From: Streptomyces sp. BK340 | Lineage (GTDB): Bacteria > Actinomycetota > Actinomycetes > Streptomycetales > Streptomycetaceae | Direction: 5' to 3' | DNA length: 64,000 bases | Assembly (NCBI RefSeq): GCF_007827595.1 | Contig: NZ_VISR01000035.1 | Location: 1 to 64,000, forward strand | Shown here: in pieces, positions 1 through 12,878 of the stretch | Layout: each line of letters opens with the position of its first letter | Numbering within the stretch: position 1 is the first letter of the stretch | The notes under the pieces: generated by a model | What the model saw: only the letters and a program-made list of their open reading frames with translations | Told to the model about the DNA's origin: nothing | Database searches by the model: none | Program-made: the position numbers and the translations under genes

Positions 1-2
1 TC

Positions 3-77
3 TCCAGACTCGAACGAGGCCTCAGCCGAGACGACGACCTCGCCCGTGCCTACCGTGACTGGATCCAGACCGCTTGA
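3..77 (+). CDS. 3' end of an unidentified gene (partial)
   Basis: An open frame enters from the left edge and ends at TGA 75-77. Its last residues end in RAYRDWIQTA, a plausible amphipathic helix with Streptomyces-like codon use. Only 24 codons are visible, so no family can be named. It runs towards the TetR gene, which is on the opposite strand. It could be a chance frame. Confidence 0.35.
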   Translation, partial: SRLERGLSRDDDLARAYRDWIQTA

Positions 78-116
78 CGGCAATAGGAGCTTCAATGCCC
101 CTCGCCGGCGCCGGAT

Positions 117-683
117 CTAACGGATGTACAGGCCCTCCAGGAGCGCGGTCAGATAGCGGCGGGCGGTTGCGATGCGGGATGCGGGATCGCCGTGGACGTT
201 CGCGGCGTAGGCGATTCCGCACATCAGCGGGACCATGTCGTCCGAAGTCAGGTCGGCGCGTACCACCTTGGCGTCGCGGGCCCGTTCGAGCAGCTGCGTG
301 CCGGCCGACCGCAGGGCCTGCTTGAGTTCGGTCGTACGGGGCAGAGCGTCCGTGGTCGCGGCGGTGACCGTGGACAGCGATGCGTCGGTGATCTGCGCTT
401 CGACGGTGCGGGTCAGGAAGCCGGCGAGGGCGCGCCCCGGGTCGTCGTCGGCCAGGGCCCGCTCGCCGTGGGCGGCGAGTCCCTCCAGGCTGGGGGCTGC
501 GACGGTCTCCAGCAGCGCCTCGGCGGTGGGAAAGTGCCGGTAGACGGTGCCCACGCCCATTCCGGCGCGGCGGGCGATGTCGTTGAGCTGCAGTGGCGTG
601 CCCTCGTCGACGAGATCGCGGGCCACGGCGACGATCCGTTCCCAGTTGCGGGCGGCGTCCTTGCGCAGGGGAGCGGTCGTCAT
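117..683 (-). CDS. TetR/AcrR family transcriptional regulator
   Basis: A 188-residue one-component repressor. Residues 12-55 form the TetR helix-turn-helix, with the signature DIARRAGMGVGTVYRHFPT, followed by a helical ligand-binding domain of normal length. The gene lies directly downstream of an SDR oxidoreductase on the same strand. A perfect CCGGAT-N5-ATCCGG dyad sits 14 nt upstream of its start codon and recurs upstream of the SDR gene. It therefore probably represses itself and the SDR and is released by a substrate of that enzyme. Family assignment is secure; the ligand is unknown. Confidence 0.93.
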   Translation of the reverse strand: MTTAPLRKDAARNWERIVAVARDLVDEGTPLQLNDIARRAGMGVGTVYRHFPTAEALLETVAAPSLEGLAAHGERALADDDPGRALAGFLTRTVEAQITDASLSTVTAATTDALPRTTELKQALRSAGTQLLERARDAKVVRADLTSDDMVPLMCGIAYAANVHGDPASRIATARRYLTALLEGLYIR

Positions 684-696
684 ACGACAAGTTTAA

Positions 697-713
697 CCGG
701 ATAGCTCATCCGG
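697..713. promoter_or_regulatory. Putative TetR operator (site 1)
   Basis: A perfect inverted repeat, CCGGAT-AGCTC-ATCCGG, just upstream of the tetR start. The same half-sites with the same 5-nt spacing occur twice upstream of the SDR gene. Confidence 0.7.
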
Positions 714-760
714 ACCAGGCCCGCGGCGCCGGCCTTTCGCTCCCTCAGCCGCCTCCACCG

Positions 761-1639
761 TCACGCAGGGGCCACCGGCGCGAGGTGCTCGCTGAGCCGG
801 CGGACGGCTTCGGCGGTGCGGGGATCCGTTGCCGCCCGGAAGGGAACGACCGGCTGCGCCCGGGGTCCGATGACGACGCCGGTCCGGCCGGCCAGTGAAC
901 CGTCGGTCGCGGCGAAGATCGAGGACTTCGCCGCCAGGGACGCCGGACCCGACGTCGAGCGCTCGAACTTGCGCCGGACCAGCGGCCACAGCAGCCGCAG
1001 CCCCGGCGAGACGATCTTCGGGTCGGTCATGGTGCCGTTGGTCATGTCGGTAGCGGCGCCGCCCGGGTCCGCCGCGAGGACCGATACGCCCGTACCGTCC
1101 AGCCGTCCCGCCAACTCCAGCGTGTGGGCGAGATGGGCGAGCTTGGCACGGCCGTACCAGTGGAAGCCGTAGTAGCCGCCGGGCGGTTCGACGGCGTCGA
1201 AGTCGCGCTTCGCCACAGCCACCGCCCCCGAAGTGACGTTCACTATCCGGCTCGGCGCACCGGCTCGCAGTGCGGGCAGAAGGAGTTCGGTCAGCAGATA
1301 CGGCGAGAGGTGGTTGACGGCAAAGGTCGCCTCGATCCCGTCGATGGAGTCCTGCCGGTCCGCGAACATCGCTCCCACGTTGTTGACCAGCACGGTCAGC
1401 GGTCCGTCCGCGGCGATCCGGCCGGCCAGGACGCGGACCGCGTCGAGCGAGGCGAGGTCGGCGGCCAGGAACCGGGCGGAGTGGGCCGGCGCCGTGGCGT
1501 TGATCCGTTCGACCGCCCGCGCACCGCGCTCGGCGTTGCGGCCGACCACGGTGACCGCGAGCCCCGCCTCGGCCAGCCCCAAGGCGGTCTCCAGCCCGAT
1601 TCCCGCCGTCCCTGCCGTGACCACCGCTGTCTGCTTCAT
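761..1639 (-). CDS. SDR family NAD(P)-dependent oxidoreductase
   Basis: A 292-residue short-chain dehydrogenase/reductase. It has the N-terminal dinucleotide motif TAGTAGIG (residues 8-15), the NNVG motif near residue 86, the catalytic Ser in NVTSGA, and a Tyr/Lys pair in WYGRAKLAHL. The overall form resembles the retinol-dehydrogenase/light-dependent-protochlorophyllide-reductase-like group. No substrate can be assigned. It is transcribed ahead of the TetR gene, and two dyads at 1660-1713 lie upstream of its ATG, so substrate-inducible expression is likely. Confidence 0.93.
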   Translation of the reverse strand: MKQTAVVTAGTAGIGLETALGLAEAGLAVTVVGRNAERGARAVERINATAPAHSARFLAADLASLDAVRVLAGRIAADGPLTVLVNNVGAMFADRQDSIDGIEATFAVNHLSPYLLTELLLPALRAGAPSRIVNVTSGAVAVAKRDFDAVEPPGGYYGFHWYGRAKLAHLAHTLELAGRLDGTGVSVLAADPGGAATDMTNGTMTDPKIVSPGLRLLWPLVRRKFERSTSGPASLAAKSSIFAATDGSLAGRTGVVIGPRAQPVVPFRAATDPRTAEAVRRLSEHLAPVAPA

Positions 1640-1659
1640 GGCGCAACCCGTCCCGCGTA

Positions 1660-1676
1660 GTGGATGCCTTATCCGG
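1660..1676. promoter_or_regulatory. Putative TetR operator (site 2, degenerate left arm)
   Basis: GTGGAT-GCCTT-ATCCGG. The right arm and 5-nt spacing match the other two sites; the left arm keeps GGAT. It lies 21 bp upstream of the SDR start codon. Confidence 0.55.
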
Positions 1677-1696
1677 TTGGCACCACCGTAGCAGAT

Positions 1697-1713
1697 CCGG
1701 ATTACCTATCCGG
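1697..1713. promoter_or_regulatory. Putative TetR operator (site 3)
   Basis: A perfect CCGGAT-TACCT-ATCCGG dyad, 37 bp centre-to-centre from site 2 and with the same half-sites as the dyad in front of tetR. Confidence 0.7.
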
Positions 1714-1778
1714 TTAGGGTGTGAGCAGTGCAGCAGCACACCACGAGGAGGGCCGCGGCGCCGGACGGGCGCCATTCG

Positions 1779-3593
1779 TCATGCGAGCCATGCGGACTCC
1801 TTGTGACGTATGCGTGGCGAGACGTCCGAGTGGCCCGCGACAGCTGACGTGCCCGTGGTGCCGGGTACGGCCGAGTGCCCCAGGTGCCGGTGCACGAAGT
1901 GGATGGCCATCGCGCCCTCACCGGCCGCGGAGGCCACCCGCTTCACCGAGCCGCTGCGGACGTCCCCTACCGCGAAGACCCCGGGCAGGCTGGCCTCCAG
2001 GGTCATGCACGAGCGCCCGCGGCCGTGCCACACCTCGGGGTAGGCACAGGCTTCCTGGGCCTCCGGCCCGGTGAGGACGAAGCCGCGGGAGTCGAGGGCG
2101 ACCATGCCGGCGAGCCACTCGGTGTGAGGTTCGGCGCCGGTGAAGACGAACAGGCTCCGTACCGCGAGCCGGCGGTGCCCGCCCGTGCGGTTGTCGACCA
2201 CGTCGAGTTCCTCCAGCACTTCCTGGCCGATGACCTCGGTGACCTCGGTGTGCAGCATGACCTCCACCCGCGGATGGCGCTCGACCTGGTCGACCAGGTA
2301 GCGGGACATGTTGGCCTCAAGGCTGGCTCCTCGGACCAGCAGGTGCACCTTCGGCGCGTACCCGGCGAGGAACAGCACCGCCTGGCCCGCCGAGTTGCCT
2401 CCGCCGACGACGGCCACCGGGTCGGTGTGGCACTGCTGGGCCTCGTAGACGGTCGCCGAGTAGTGCACGCTCGTTCCCTCCAGGCGTTCGATGCCGGGCA
2501 CCTGGAGCCGGCGGTAGCGGGCACCCATGGCCAGGACGACGGCGCGGGCGGCGATCTCGCTGCCGTCGGTGAACGCCACCACGTAGTGGTCCTCGTCCTT
2601 GGGATGGAGACCGGTCGCCTCCAGCGGAAGGCTGATCCTGGCTCCGAACTTGTCGGCCTGGAGCACAGCGCGTTCGGTGAGTTCGGCGCCGGAGATGCCG
2701 GATGGGAAGCCGAGCAGATTCTCGATGCGGGACGACGTGCCGGCCTGGCCGCCGGTGGCCATCGCCTCCACCACCGTGGTGCTCAGGCCCTCGGAGGCGG
2801 CGTACACCGCGGCAGCGAGGCCGGCGGGTCCGGAGCCTACGATGAGGATGTCGCCGCGACGGTTTCCGGCGGGCAGTGACGGCAGGCCGATGAGCCGGGC
2901 CAGTTCCGCGTTGCTGGGGTTGCGCAACAAGGTGGTGTCCCGCCAGATGACGAGTGGTGTCTCCGCCGGGCCGACGCCGAAGCGGCGCAGCAGCTCCTCG
3001 GCCTCCTCGTCGGTCTCCAGGTCGATCCAGCGGTGCGGCAGCCGGTTGCGGACGGCGAACTCGCGCAGCCGTCTGGTGTCGGGCGAGTAGCGCGAGCCGA
3101 CGATGCGGAAGCCGGCGCCCTGTCCGACGAGCAGCGCGCGACGGCCCAGACAGGCGCGCAGCACGACGTCCCCGATGGTGGCGTCCTGGGACACCAGGTG
3201 GCGCAACTGGTCCAAGGAGACGACGAGGACCTCGCCCGGCTCCCTGGCGACAGCGGTGTAGAAGGCCACTTGTCCGTACACCAGGCCGAGTTCGCCGATG
3301 AAGCGACCAGGGCCGTGCACGCGCAGCACGTGCTCCTCGGGAGTGCCGTAGTCCTCGACGACGGCGACGGAACCGCTGAGGACGACGTAGAACGTCTCGC
3401 AGCGCTCCCCCTCCCGGATCAGCACGTCGTCCGGAGCCATGCTCCGGCGTTGCCCATGCTCCGCCAGACGTGCTGTCTGGTCCTCCGTGAGCCGCGGATA
3501 CGCGCCGTAGATGTCCGGGGTCTCCCAGAAGGCGGCCTCGTCGGCTTCCTCCGGCACCGGTTCTTCGCCCGGCAGCGACTGGTCGCCGGACAT
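1779..3593 (-). CDS. cNMP-binding domain / thioredoxin-reductase-like FAD oxidoreductase fusion
   Basis: About 604 residues in three parts. Residues 45-150 are a cyclic-nucleotide-binding (CRP-type) beta-barrel. Residues 165-240 look like a glutaredoxin/thioredoxin fold without an active-site CxxC (GSRYSPDTRR). Residues 255-560 form a TrxR-like two-dinucleotide-domain flavoprotein (IVGSGPAGLAAAVYA; VVGGGNSAGQA). Where TrxR carries CxxC, this protein has HYSATVYEAQQC, so classical disulfide exchange is unlikely. The ATG at 3593 overlaps the stop of the zinc-finger gene (TGATG), indicating translational coupling. A longer open frame exists but the coupled start is preferred. It is last in the chaperone operon. 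Confidence 0.9.
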   Translation of the reverse strand: MSGDQSLPGEEPVPEEADEAAFWETPDIYGAYPRLTEDQTARLAEHGQRRSMAPDDVLIREGERCETFYVVLSGSVAVVEDYGTPEEHVLRVHGPGRFIGELGLVYGQVAFYTAVAREPGEVLVVSLDQLRHLVSQDATIGDVVLRACLGRRALLVGQGAGFRIVGSRYSPDTRRLREFAVRNRLPHRWIDLETDEEAEELLRRFGVGPAETPLVIWRDTTLLRNPSNAELARLIGLPSLPAGNRRGDILIVGSGPAGLAAAVYAASEGLSTTVVEAMATGGQAGTSSRIENLLGFPSGISGAELTERAVLQADKFGARISLPLEATGLHPKDEDHYVVAFTDGSEIAARAVVLAMGARYRRLQVPGIERLEGTSVHYSATVYEAQQCHTDPVAVVGGGNSAGQAVLFLAGYAPKVHLLVRGASLEANMSRYLVDQVERHPRVEVMLHTEVTEVIGQEVLEELDVVDNRTGGHRRLAVRSLFVFTGAEPHTEWLAGMVALDSRGFVLTGPEAQEACAYPEVWHGRGRSCMTLEASLPGVFAVGDVRSGSVKRVASAAGEGAMAIHFVHRHLGHSAVPGTTGTSAVAGHSDVSPRIRHKESAWLA

Positions 3594-3856
3594 CAGACGA
3601 ACGCCTCGTGAACGAAGCACCAGCGCCAGTCCTCGCCGGGCTGGAACGACTGCACGATCGGATGGGCGACGGCGGCTGCGTGCCCGCGCGCGTGCTTGTT
3701 CGGCGAGGAGTCGCAGCAGCCGACGTGCCCGCAGGTCAGGCAGAGCCGCAGGTGGACCCATGGGGAGCCGAGCATCAGACACTCCTGACACCCTTCTGGG
3801 GTCAGCGGCTGGACCGGCCGGACGAGCGCGAGGTGGGGGTCTGCGTGCAGGGTCAT
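3593..3856 (-). CDS. UBP-type zinc-finger protein
   Basis: An 87-residue protein consisting almost wholly of a ZnF-UBP domain. It shows Cys/His pairs in EGCQEC, LCLTCGHVGCCD, KHARGH and AHPIVQSF. In eukaryotes this fold binds the C-terminal tail of ubiquitin; in actinobacteria it occurs as small stand-alone proteins of unknown role. It sits 5 nt after trxC, and its stop overlaps the next start, so it is cotranslated with a thioredoxin and a flavoprotein. A role as a zinc/redox adaptor is inference only. Confidence 0.9.
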   Translation of the reverse strand: MTLHADPHLALVRPVQPLTPEGCQECLMLGSPWVHLRLCLTCGHVGCCDSSPNKHARGHAAAVAHPIVQSFQPGEDWRWCFVHEAFV

Positions 3857-3861
3857 CCGGA

Positions 3862-4304
3862 TCACCCTTTCCGGGCGGTGATCGACTGTTCCACCCACTG
3901 GCGCAGGACGGGGGCGGGCGCCGCCCCTGCCTGCCGGGCGACCGTCTCGCCCCGGTCGAGGATCAGCAGTGTCGGTACGGCCTGGACCTCGAAACGCTGC
4001 GACAGTCGCGGGTTCTTGTCGACGTCGACCTTGACGAGCTTGATTCGGCCGGCGAGATCGGTGGCGACCTTCTCCAGTGCGGGGCTGACCATGCGGCAGG
4101 GGCCGCACCAGGTGGCCCACAGATCGACCACGACGGGGACGTCGGCCCGCTCGGCGACCTCGGTGAAGTCGTCGTCGCCCGCGTCCACCATCCACGGCAG
4201 GGGCTGCTTGCAGTGGCCGCACTTGGGGTGGCCGTCCGCGGCCACGGGCACCCGGTTGGTGCGCCCGCAGTGGGGACAACTGACGGTCGTCGCCCGCATC
4301 GTGC

Positions 4305-4308
<4 letters not shown>
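3862..4308 (-). CDS. trxC: Thioredoxin 2 with N-terminal zinc ribbon
   Basis: A 148-residue cytoplasmic disulfide reductase. Residues 11-35 hold a CPHCGRTN...CGHCKQPL zinc ribbon typical of TrxC. Residues 45-148 are the thioredoxin fold with active site WATWCGPCRM and the cis-proline motif VPTLLI. Its ATG overlaps the clpB stop by 4 nt, so it belongs to the chaperone operon. It presumably repairs oxidised substrates that the upstream chaperones refold. TrxC proteins are typically zinc-regulated and induced by oxidative stress. Confidence 0.93.
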
Positions 4309-6934
<2,626 letters not shown>

Positions 6935-6944
<10 letters not shown>

Positions 6945-7342
6945 GGGGGTGTTTCACTCCTCGTGCCGGCGCGGCGCAGGGCGGCTTCGAGCATGCTGAT
7001 GCGGTCGAGCAGGTCGAGCACCAGGCCGATGGATGCGTAGTTGAGGCAGAGTCCGGTGCGCAGCCGCTGGATACGGGCGAGAACCGCCGGGGCCGTGGGG
7101 TCGAACACCGGTCGCCCCGCGGAGTCGCGTTCGGCGTCGACCAGGCCGAGGGCGACGAACCGGCGGATCAGATCGGGGTGGAGGCCCGAGCGACGGGCCA
7201 CGGCGGCCAGGGAGAGCCTGGGGACGGGCACGAGCGCGTACCGGACTGCCGTCGAGGCGGTGATGTCGGCGCCCGTTCGTACCGGACGGGCGCCCACGCC
7301 GGCCCGGCCGATGCCTCCCGCTCCCGCGGGTCGGTCGTTCAT
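6935..7342 (-). CDS. MerR/CbpM-like chaperone modulator or regulator
   Basis: A 135-residue protein with a single MerR-type winged helix-turn-helix (LSLAAVARRSGLHPDLIRRF, residues 44-63) and a short C-terminal helix that could dimerise. It lies between the J-protein and clpB and overlaps both (4 nt and 10 nt). In other bacteria this position holds HspR, which represses the dnaK operon, or CbpM, which inhibits CbpA. No HspR inverted repeat was found upstream of dnaK, and the J-protein is CbpA-like, so a CbpM-type role is somewhat favoured. Confidence 0.8.
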
Positions 7343-8292
7343 CGCGTCCTCCTGGGGTCGAACGAGGAAGTGGCGGCGAGCTCCTCGAACAGTTCGCGCT
7401 CCCGGTCGCCGAGGGCGGGAGGCACCATGACGCGGAGTTCGGCGTACAGGTCGCCGTTCGCGCCCCTCGGGTTCGGCATGCCCTCGCCACGCAGCCGCAG
7501 CCGCCGGCCGCTGGACGAGCCCGCGGGCACCGTGACCTTCGCCGTGCCGCCGCCGGGCGTGGGCACCGGCACGGTCGCACCCAGGGCCGCCTCCCAGGGG
7601 GTGACCGGGACCTGGACGTGCACGTCGCGGCCGTCCAGCCGGAACTGGGGGTGGGGCTGGATACGCACCCGCAGGTACAGGTCGCCCGCGGCGGCGTCAC
7701 CACTGCCCCGGCCACCCTCACCCGCCAGCCGGATGCGCTGCCCGTCGGTGACGCCCGGCGGCACGTCGACCTCGTAACGCCGCGGCTGCCCGGTGGGGCC
7801 GGCGAGTGTGACGGTGCGACGGCCGCCTCGGTACGCCTCCTCGACGGTGAGCGGCAGTTCCGCCTCCTGGTCCGCTCCGGGGACGCCGCCTGGGGCGGCG
7901 CCGGCTCCGAACATGGAGCCGAGCAGGTCCTCGATGTCGATGCCCTCCGCGCCGAAGCCGTCGCCGAAGCCGGTGGCGTACCGGACGCGCGGACCGCCAC
8001 CGCCTGCGGCCCTCCGACCGCGGAAGCCGCCGCCCGCTCCCGCCGCGACCCGTTCGTCGAAGTCCTCCGGGATCTTGCGGAAATCCTCGCCGAAGCGGTC
8101 GTAGCGGGCCCGGGTCTTGGGATCGGACAGGACGCTGTATGCCTCGTTGAGGTCCTTGAAACGCTCCTCCGCCCCGGGGTCCTTGTTGACGTCCGGGTGG
8201 TGCCTGCGGGCGAGTTTGCGATATGCCTGCTGGATCTCGTCCTGGCTCGCGGTCCGCGACACGCCCAGCACCTCGTAGAAGTCCCGTGCCAT
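7339..8292 (-). CDS. dnaJ: DnaJ/CbpA-type J-domain co-chaperone
   Basis: A 317-residue class B Hsp40. Residues 4-68 are the J domain with the HPD motif (RRHHPDVNKD) that stimulates DnaK ATPase. A Gly/Arg-rich linker follows (residues 85-120), then two beta-sandwich substrate-binding domains. The DnaJ cysteine-rich zinc centre is absent, so CbpA-type is more exact than DnaJ. It begins 6 nt after grpE and overlaps the MerR-like gene by 4 nt, consistent with cotranslation. Confidence 0.93.
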   Translation of the reverse strand: MARDFYEVLGVSRTASQDEIQQAYRKLARRHHPDVNKDPGAEERFKDLNEAYSVLSDPKTRARYDRFGEDFRKIPEDFDERVAAGAGGGFRGRRAAGGGGPRVRYATGFGDGFGAEGIDIEDLLGSMFGAGAAPGGVPGADQEAELPLTVEEAYRGGRRTVTLAGPTGQPRRYEVDVPPGVTDGQRIRLAGEGGRGSGDAAAGDLYLRVRIQPHPQFRLDGRDVHVQVPVTPWEAALGATVPVPTPGGGTAKVTVPAGSSSGRRLRLRGEGMPNPRGANGDLYAELRVMVPPALGDRERELFEELAATSSFDPRRTR

Positions 8293-8298
8293 GACCGT

Positions 8299-8910
8299 TC
8301 ACTCCCGCTTCGCGACCGTCACGGCGGCGGGCCTGAGCTGTCGTTCGCCGTCCCCGTAGCCGGGGCGCAGCACCTCGACGACGGTGCCCGGTGGGGCGTC
8401 GGGGTCCTGGACGACGCCGACCACCTCGTGCCGGGCCGGGTCGAAGGCGACGCCGGTCTCCGCATGCCGCGGGTAGCCGAGCAGTTCGAGGACGTTCACC
8501 GCCTGGTCGCGTACGGCCCGGATACCCTCCACGATCGCGCCCGGATCGGCGCCCGCGTGGGTCAGGGCGAGTTCGAGGTTGTCGAGGACGGGCAGGAAGG
8601 CGGCCGCCGTGCGGGACCGCTCGACCGCCCGTTCGCGCTCCAGTTCCCTGGCGTGACGCTTGCGAAGGTTGTCGAGGTCGGCGAGTGCGCGCCGCCAGCG
8701 GTCCTCCAGTTCCCGGATCGCGGTCGTGTACTCGTCCTCGGCAGTCGCGGGGCCGGCGGCATCGGGTCCCGGTTCGCCGTTCGCCGCTTCCGGCCGGGTA
8801 GGCGGGCCCGGTTGGGGCAAATCCCCGCGCGGAGGGCGTACGGCGCCTTCCGGGACCCGTGCGCCCGGATCCGACGCGGCCCGGGCGGGTTCCTGGGGGT
8901 GGCTGGGCAT
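8299..8910 (-). CDS. grpE: Nucleotide exchange factor GrpE
   Basis: A 203-residue protein that releases ADP from DnaK. The first 65 residues are Pro/Ala-rich and probably disordered. Residues 70-110 form the long dimerising coiled coil (DLDNLRKRHARELER). The C-terminal beta domain contains the family pattern FDPARHEVVGVV and ends in a short strand. It sits 8 nt after dnaK and 6 nt before the J-protein gene. Confidence 0.95.
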   Translation of the reverse strand: MPSHPQEPARAASDPGARVPEGAVRPPRGDLPQPGPPTRPEAANGEPGPDAAGPATAEDEYTTAIRELEDRWRRALADLDNLRKRHARELERERAVERSRTAAAFLPVLDNLELALTHAGADPGAIVEGIRAVRDQAVNVLELLGYPRHAETGVAFDPARHEVVGVVQDPDAPPGTVVEVLRPGYGDGERQLRPAAVTVAKRE

Positions 8911-8918
8911 GGCGCGCC

Positions 8919-10820
<1,902 letters not shown>

Positions 10821-11034
10821 GAGGTGCTCCTCCCGGTGCAGCGCCCGCTTCGACTCTCCGGGTCACGTACGTTCAGGTGGAGGTGGGATCTCCGCCGGTT
10901 TCCCACCGGTGCGCACAGAGGGTCTCGAGCACTCCCCAGGGTGACGAACCGGGTGGCTCCACGCCTGCGCCTGGCGAGTCAGGAATGCACGGGTCCGGTC
11001 GCCCCACGAGTACGAGAAAGAACCCACACGTCTC

Positions 11035-11059
11035 GGGTAGCCGGCCCGGCACCGGGTAC
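11035..11059 (+). promoter_or_regulatory. Candidate SigB-type promoter for the PucR-family gene
   Basis: GGGTA, then 14 nt, then GGGTAC. This fits the Streptomyces SigB/SigH stress consensus GNNTN-N14-16-GGGTAY. It ends 38 nt before the ATG at 11097 in the dnaK-regulator intergenic region. Confidence 0.45.
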
Positions 11060-11096
11060 ACGAATGCTGCTCACCTCCGAAGGACGGAGTGATCCC

Positions 11097-12878
11097 ATGG
11101 TCGGCAGTCGGGCGTACAGCCTGTACCACCGCTCCTCCGACCGGAAGGGCAGCCTTCCGCGGGGCAACGCCGGGCGGCACCCCACGGCCGCGCCCAGGCT
11201 GCCCCGTCTGCCCGCTCGCACCCCGGCCGCCCATGCCCTCCTCGAACTGATCGCGCTCTCCCGCGCCCAGTTCGACGCTCCGGACGAAGGCGAGATCCTG
11301 CGCCTGGCCATGGACCACATAGTCGCTGCGGGGCCATACAGCGCCGAGGCCGGATACCTCAAGGTGGGCGGCGACCTGGTACCCAGCCCGTGGAACGGGC
11401 GAAGGCATGCCCTGGCCGTGGGCCGGAGGGTGCGGGAGCTGGCCGGGCAGGACGGCAACGTGAGCGTAGCCGGCAGGCCCTGGGGCCGGGCCCTGGGACT
11501 ACGCGGACCTGGGGCACTCCACGGCTACCTCGTGGTCACGTCCCGCTCCCGGCCCACCGAGGCCGAGCGATACCTGCTCGCCATGCTCGTCCGGCACACC
11601 GCTGCTGCACTGTCACTCGCCTTCGCACACCACCGCCAACGCGAGGACGCGCTGGAGCTGCACCGGCTGCGGGAGGAACGCACAGCCCTCCAGCGGAAGC
11701 TGATCTCTGTGGTGGCTGAGCTGGGCTACGAGCGAGCCGTTCACGCTCTCATGGCCGACGTCGCTGCCTCGGGTGGCGGCGAGGAAGCTGTCACCCGCGC
11801 ACTGCACGGGCTCACTGGACTTCCCGCGCTGCTCGAGGACCGCTTCGGTCGGCTGAGGTCCTGGACCGGTCCCGACCGCCCCGTCCCCTATCCCGAACCG
11901 GACCCCGTGCGCCAGGACGAAATGCTGCACGCCGTCGCCCGTCAGGCCGGGCCGGTGCGGATAAGGGACCGGCTGATCACCCTGATCCGCACGCACGGCG
12001 AGATCCTGGGCGTGCTGGCGCTGGTCGATGCCCGGGACGAGGCCGACGAGCACACCGTACTCGCGCTTGGACACGCCGCCGCGTCGCTCGCCCTGGAGCT
12101 GACGCATCTGCGCAACCTGGCCGAAGTGGAGCTGAGGCTGCACCGCGAGCTGGCCGACGACCTCCTGGCAGGGACGGACGAGCCGAGTGCCTACGCCCGG
12201 TCCGAGGCAGTCGGACACGACCTGCACGGCAGCCACTACGTCGTCGTGGTGCAGTGGTCGAACCGGACCGCCGACGATTCCTTCGCGCAGACCGTGAGTC
12301 GGGCGGCCGTTGCGGTGGGCATGCGCTCGCTGCTGACCCGCCGCTCCGACCACGTCGTCCTCATCACTGGCGACAGGCCGCACGCCCGCGCGTTGTACGA
12401 GGCGCTCGCCCGGGAGACCGGAACACGGTCCGGGACGATCGGGGTGAGCGCCCTTTGCGACGCCGTGGACGACATCCCCCACCACTACCAGGAGGCGCAG
12501 CGCGCCCTGGACGTGCGCCGCCACTCCCGCGAGCGTTACGGCACGACATTCTTCGACGAGCTCGGCCTCTACCGCATCCTGGGACCCGGCAACGACTACC
12601 GGGAACTGGAGACGTTCGTCCACGAGTGGCTCGGGCAGCTCATCGACTACGACTCCCGGCACCACGCGTCCATGGTGGAAACCCTGTCCCGGTACTTCGA
12701 CTGCGGCGGCAACTACGACGAGACCGCCGACTCCCTCGCGATCCACCGCAGCACGCTGCGCTATCGCCTCCAGCGCATCCGCGACATCAGCGGCTACGAC
12801 CTGGCGAACGTCGAGGACCGGCTGAACCTCCAGGTGGCGACCCGAGTGTGGAAGATCGTGCTGGGCGGACCCGGCTGA
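11097..12878 (+). CDS. PucR/CdaR family regulator with N-terminal GAF-like domain
   Basis: A 593-residue regulator. The N-terminal half (about residues 40-180) resembles a GAF sensor and precedes a predicted helical linker (HRLREERTALQRKL). Residues 375-510 form a CdaR/GGDEF-like domain. The C-terminus is the PucR helix-turn-helix (YDETADSLAIHRSTLRYRL). The ATG at 11097 is chosen because AAGGACGGAG lies about 9 nt upstream. The same frame stays open for 2.2 kb upstream only because it is antisense to dnaK. It diverges from dnaK, so it may sense a stress signal for the operon; the target is inference. Confidence 0.88.
   Translation: MVGSRAYSLYHRSSDRKGSLPRGNAGRHPTAAPRLPRLPARTPAAHALLELIALSRAQFDAPDEGEILRLAMDHIVAAGPYSAEAGYLKVGGDLVPSPWNGRRHALAVGRRVRELAGQDGNVSVAGRPWGRALGLRGPGALHGYLVVTSRSRPTEAERYLLAMLVRHTAAALSLAFAHHRQREDALELHRLREERTALQRKLISVVAELGYERAVHALMADVAASGGGEEAVTRALHGLTGLPALLEDRFGRLRSWTGPDRPVPYPEPDPVRQDEMLHAVARQAGPVRIRDRLITLIRTHGEILGVLALVDARDEADEHTVLALGHAAASLALELTHLRNLAEVELRLHRELADDLLAGTDEPSAYARSEAVGHDLHGSHYVVVVQWSNRTADDSFAQTVSRAAVAVGMRSLLTRRSDHVVLITGDRPHARALYEALARETGTRSGTIGVSALCDAVDDIPHHYQEAQRALDVRRHSRERYGTTFFDELGLYRILGPGNDYRELETFVHEWLGQLIDYDSRHHASMVETLSRYFDCGGNYDETADSLAIHRSTLRYRLQRIRDISGYDLANVEDRLNLQVATRVWKIVLGGPG

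Noticed and set aside
10821..11096. HspR (HAIR) or CIRCE element upstream of dnaK
   Set aside because: No CTTGAG-type or TTAGCACTC-type inverted repeat was found.
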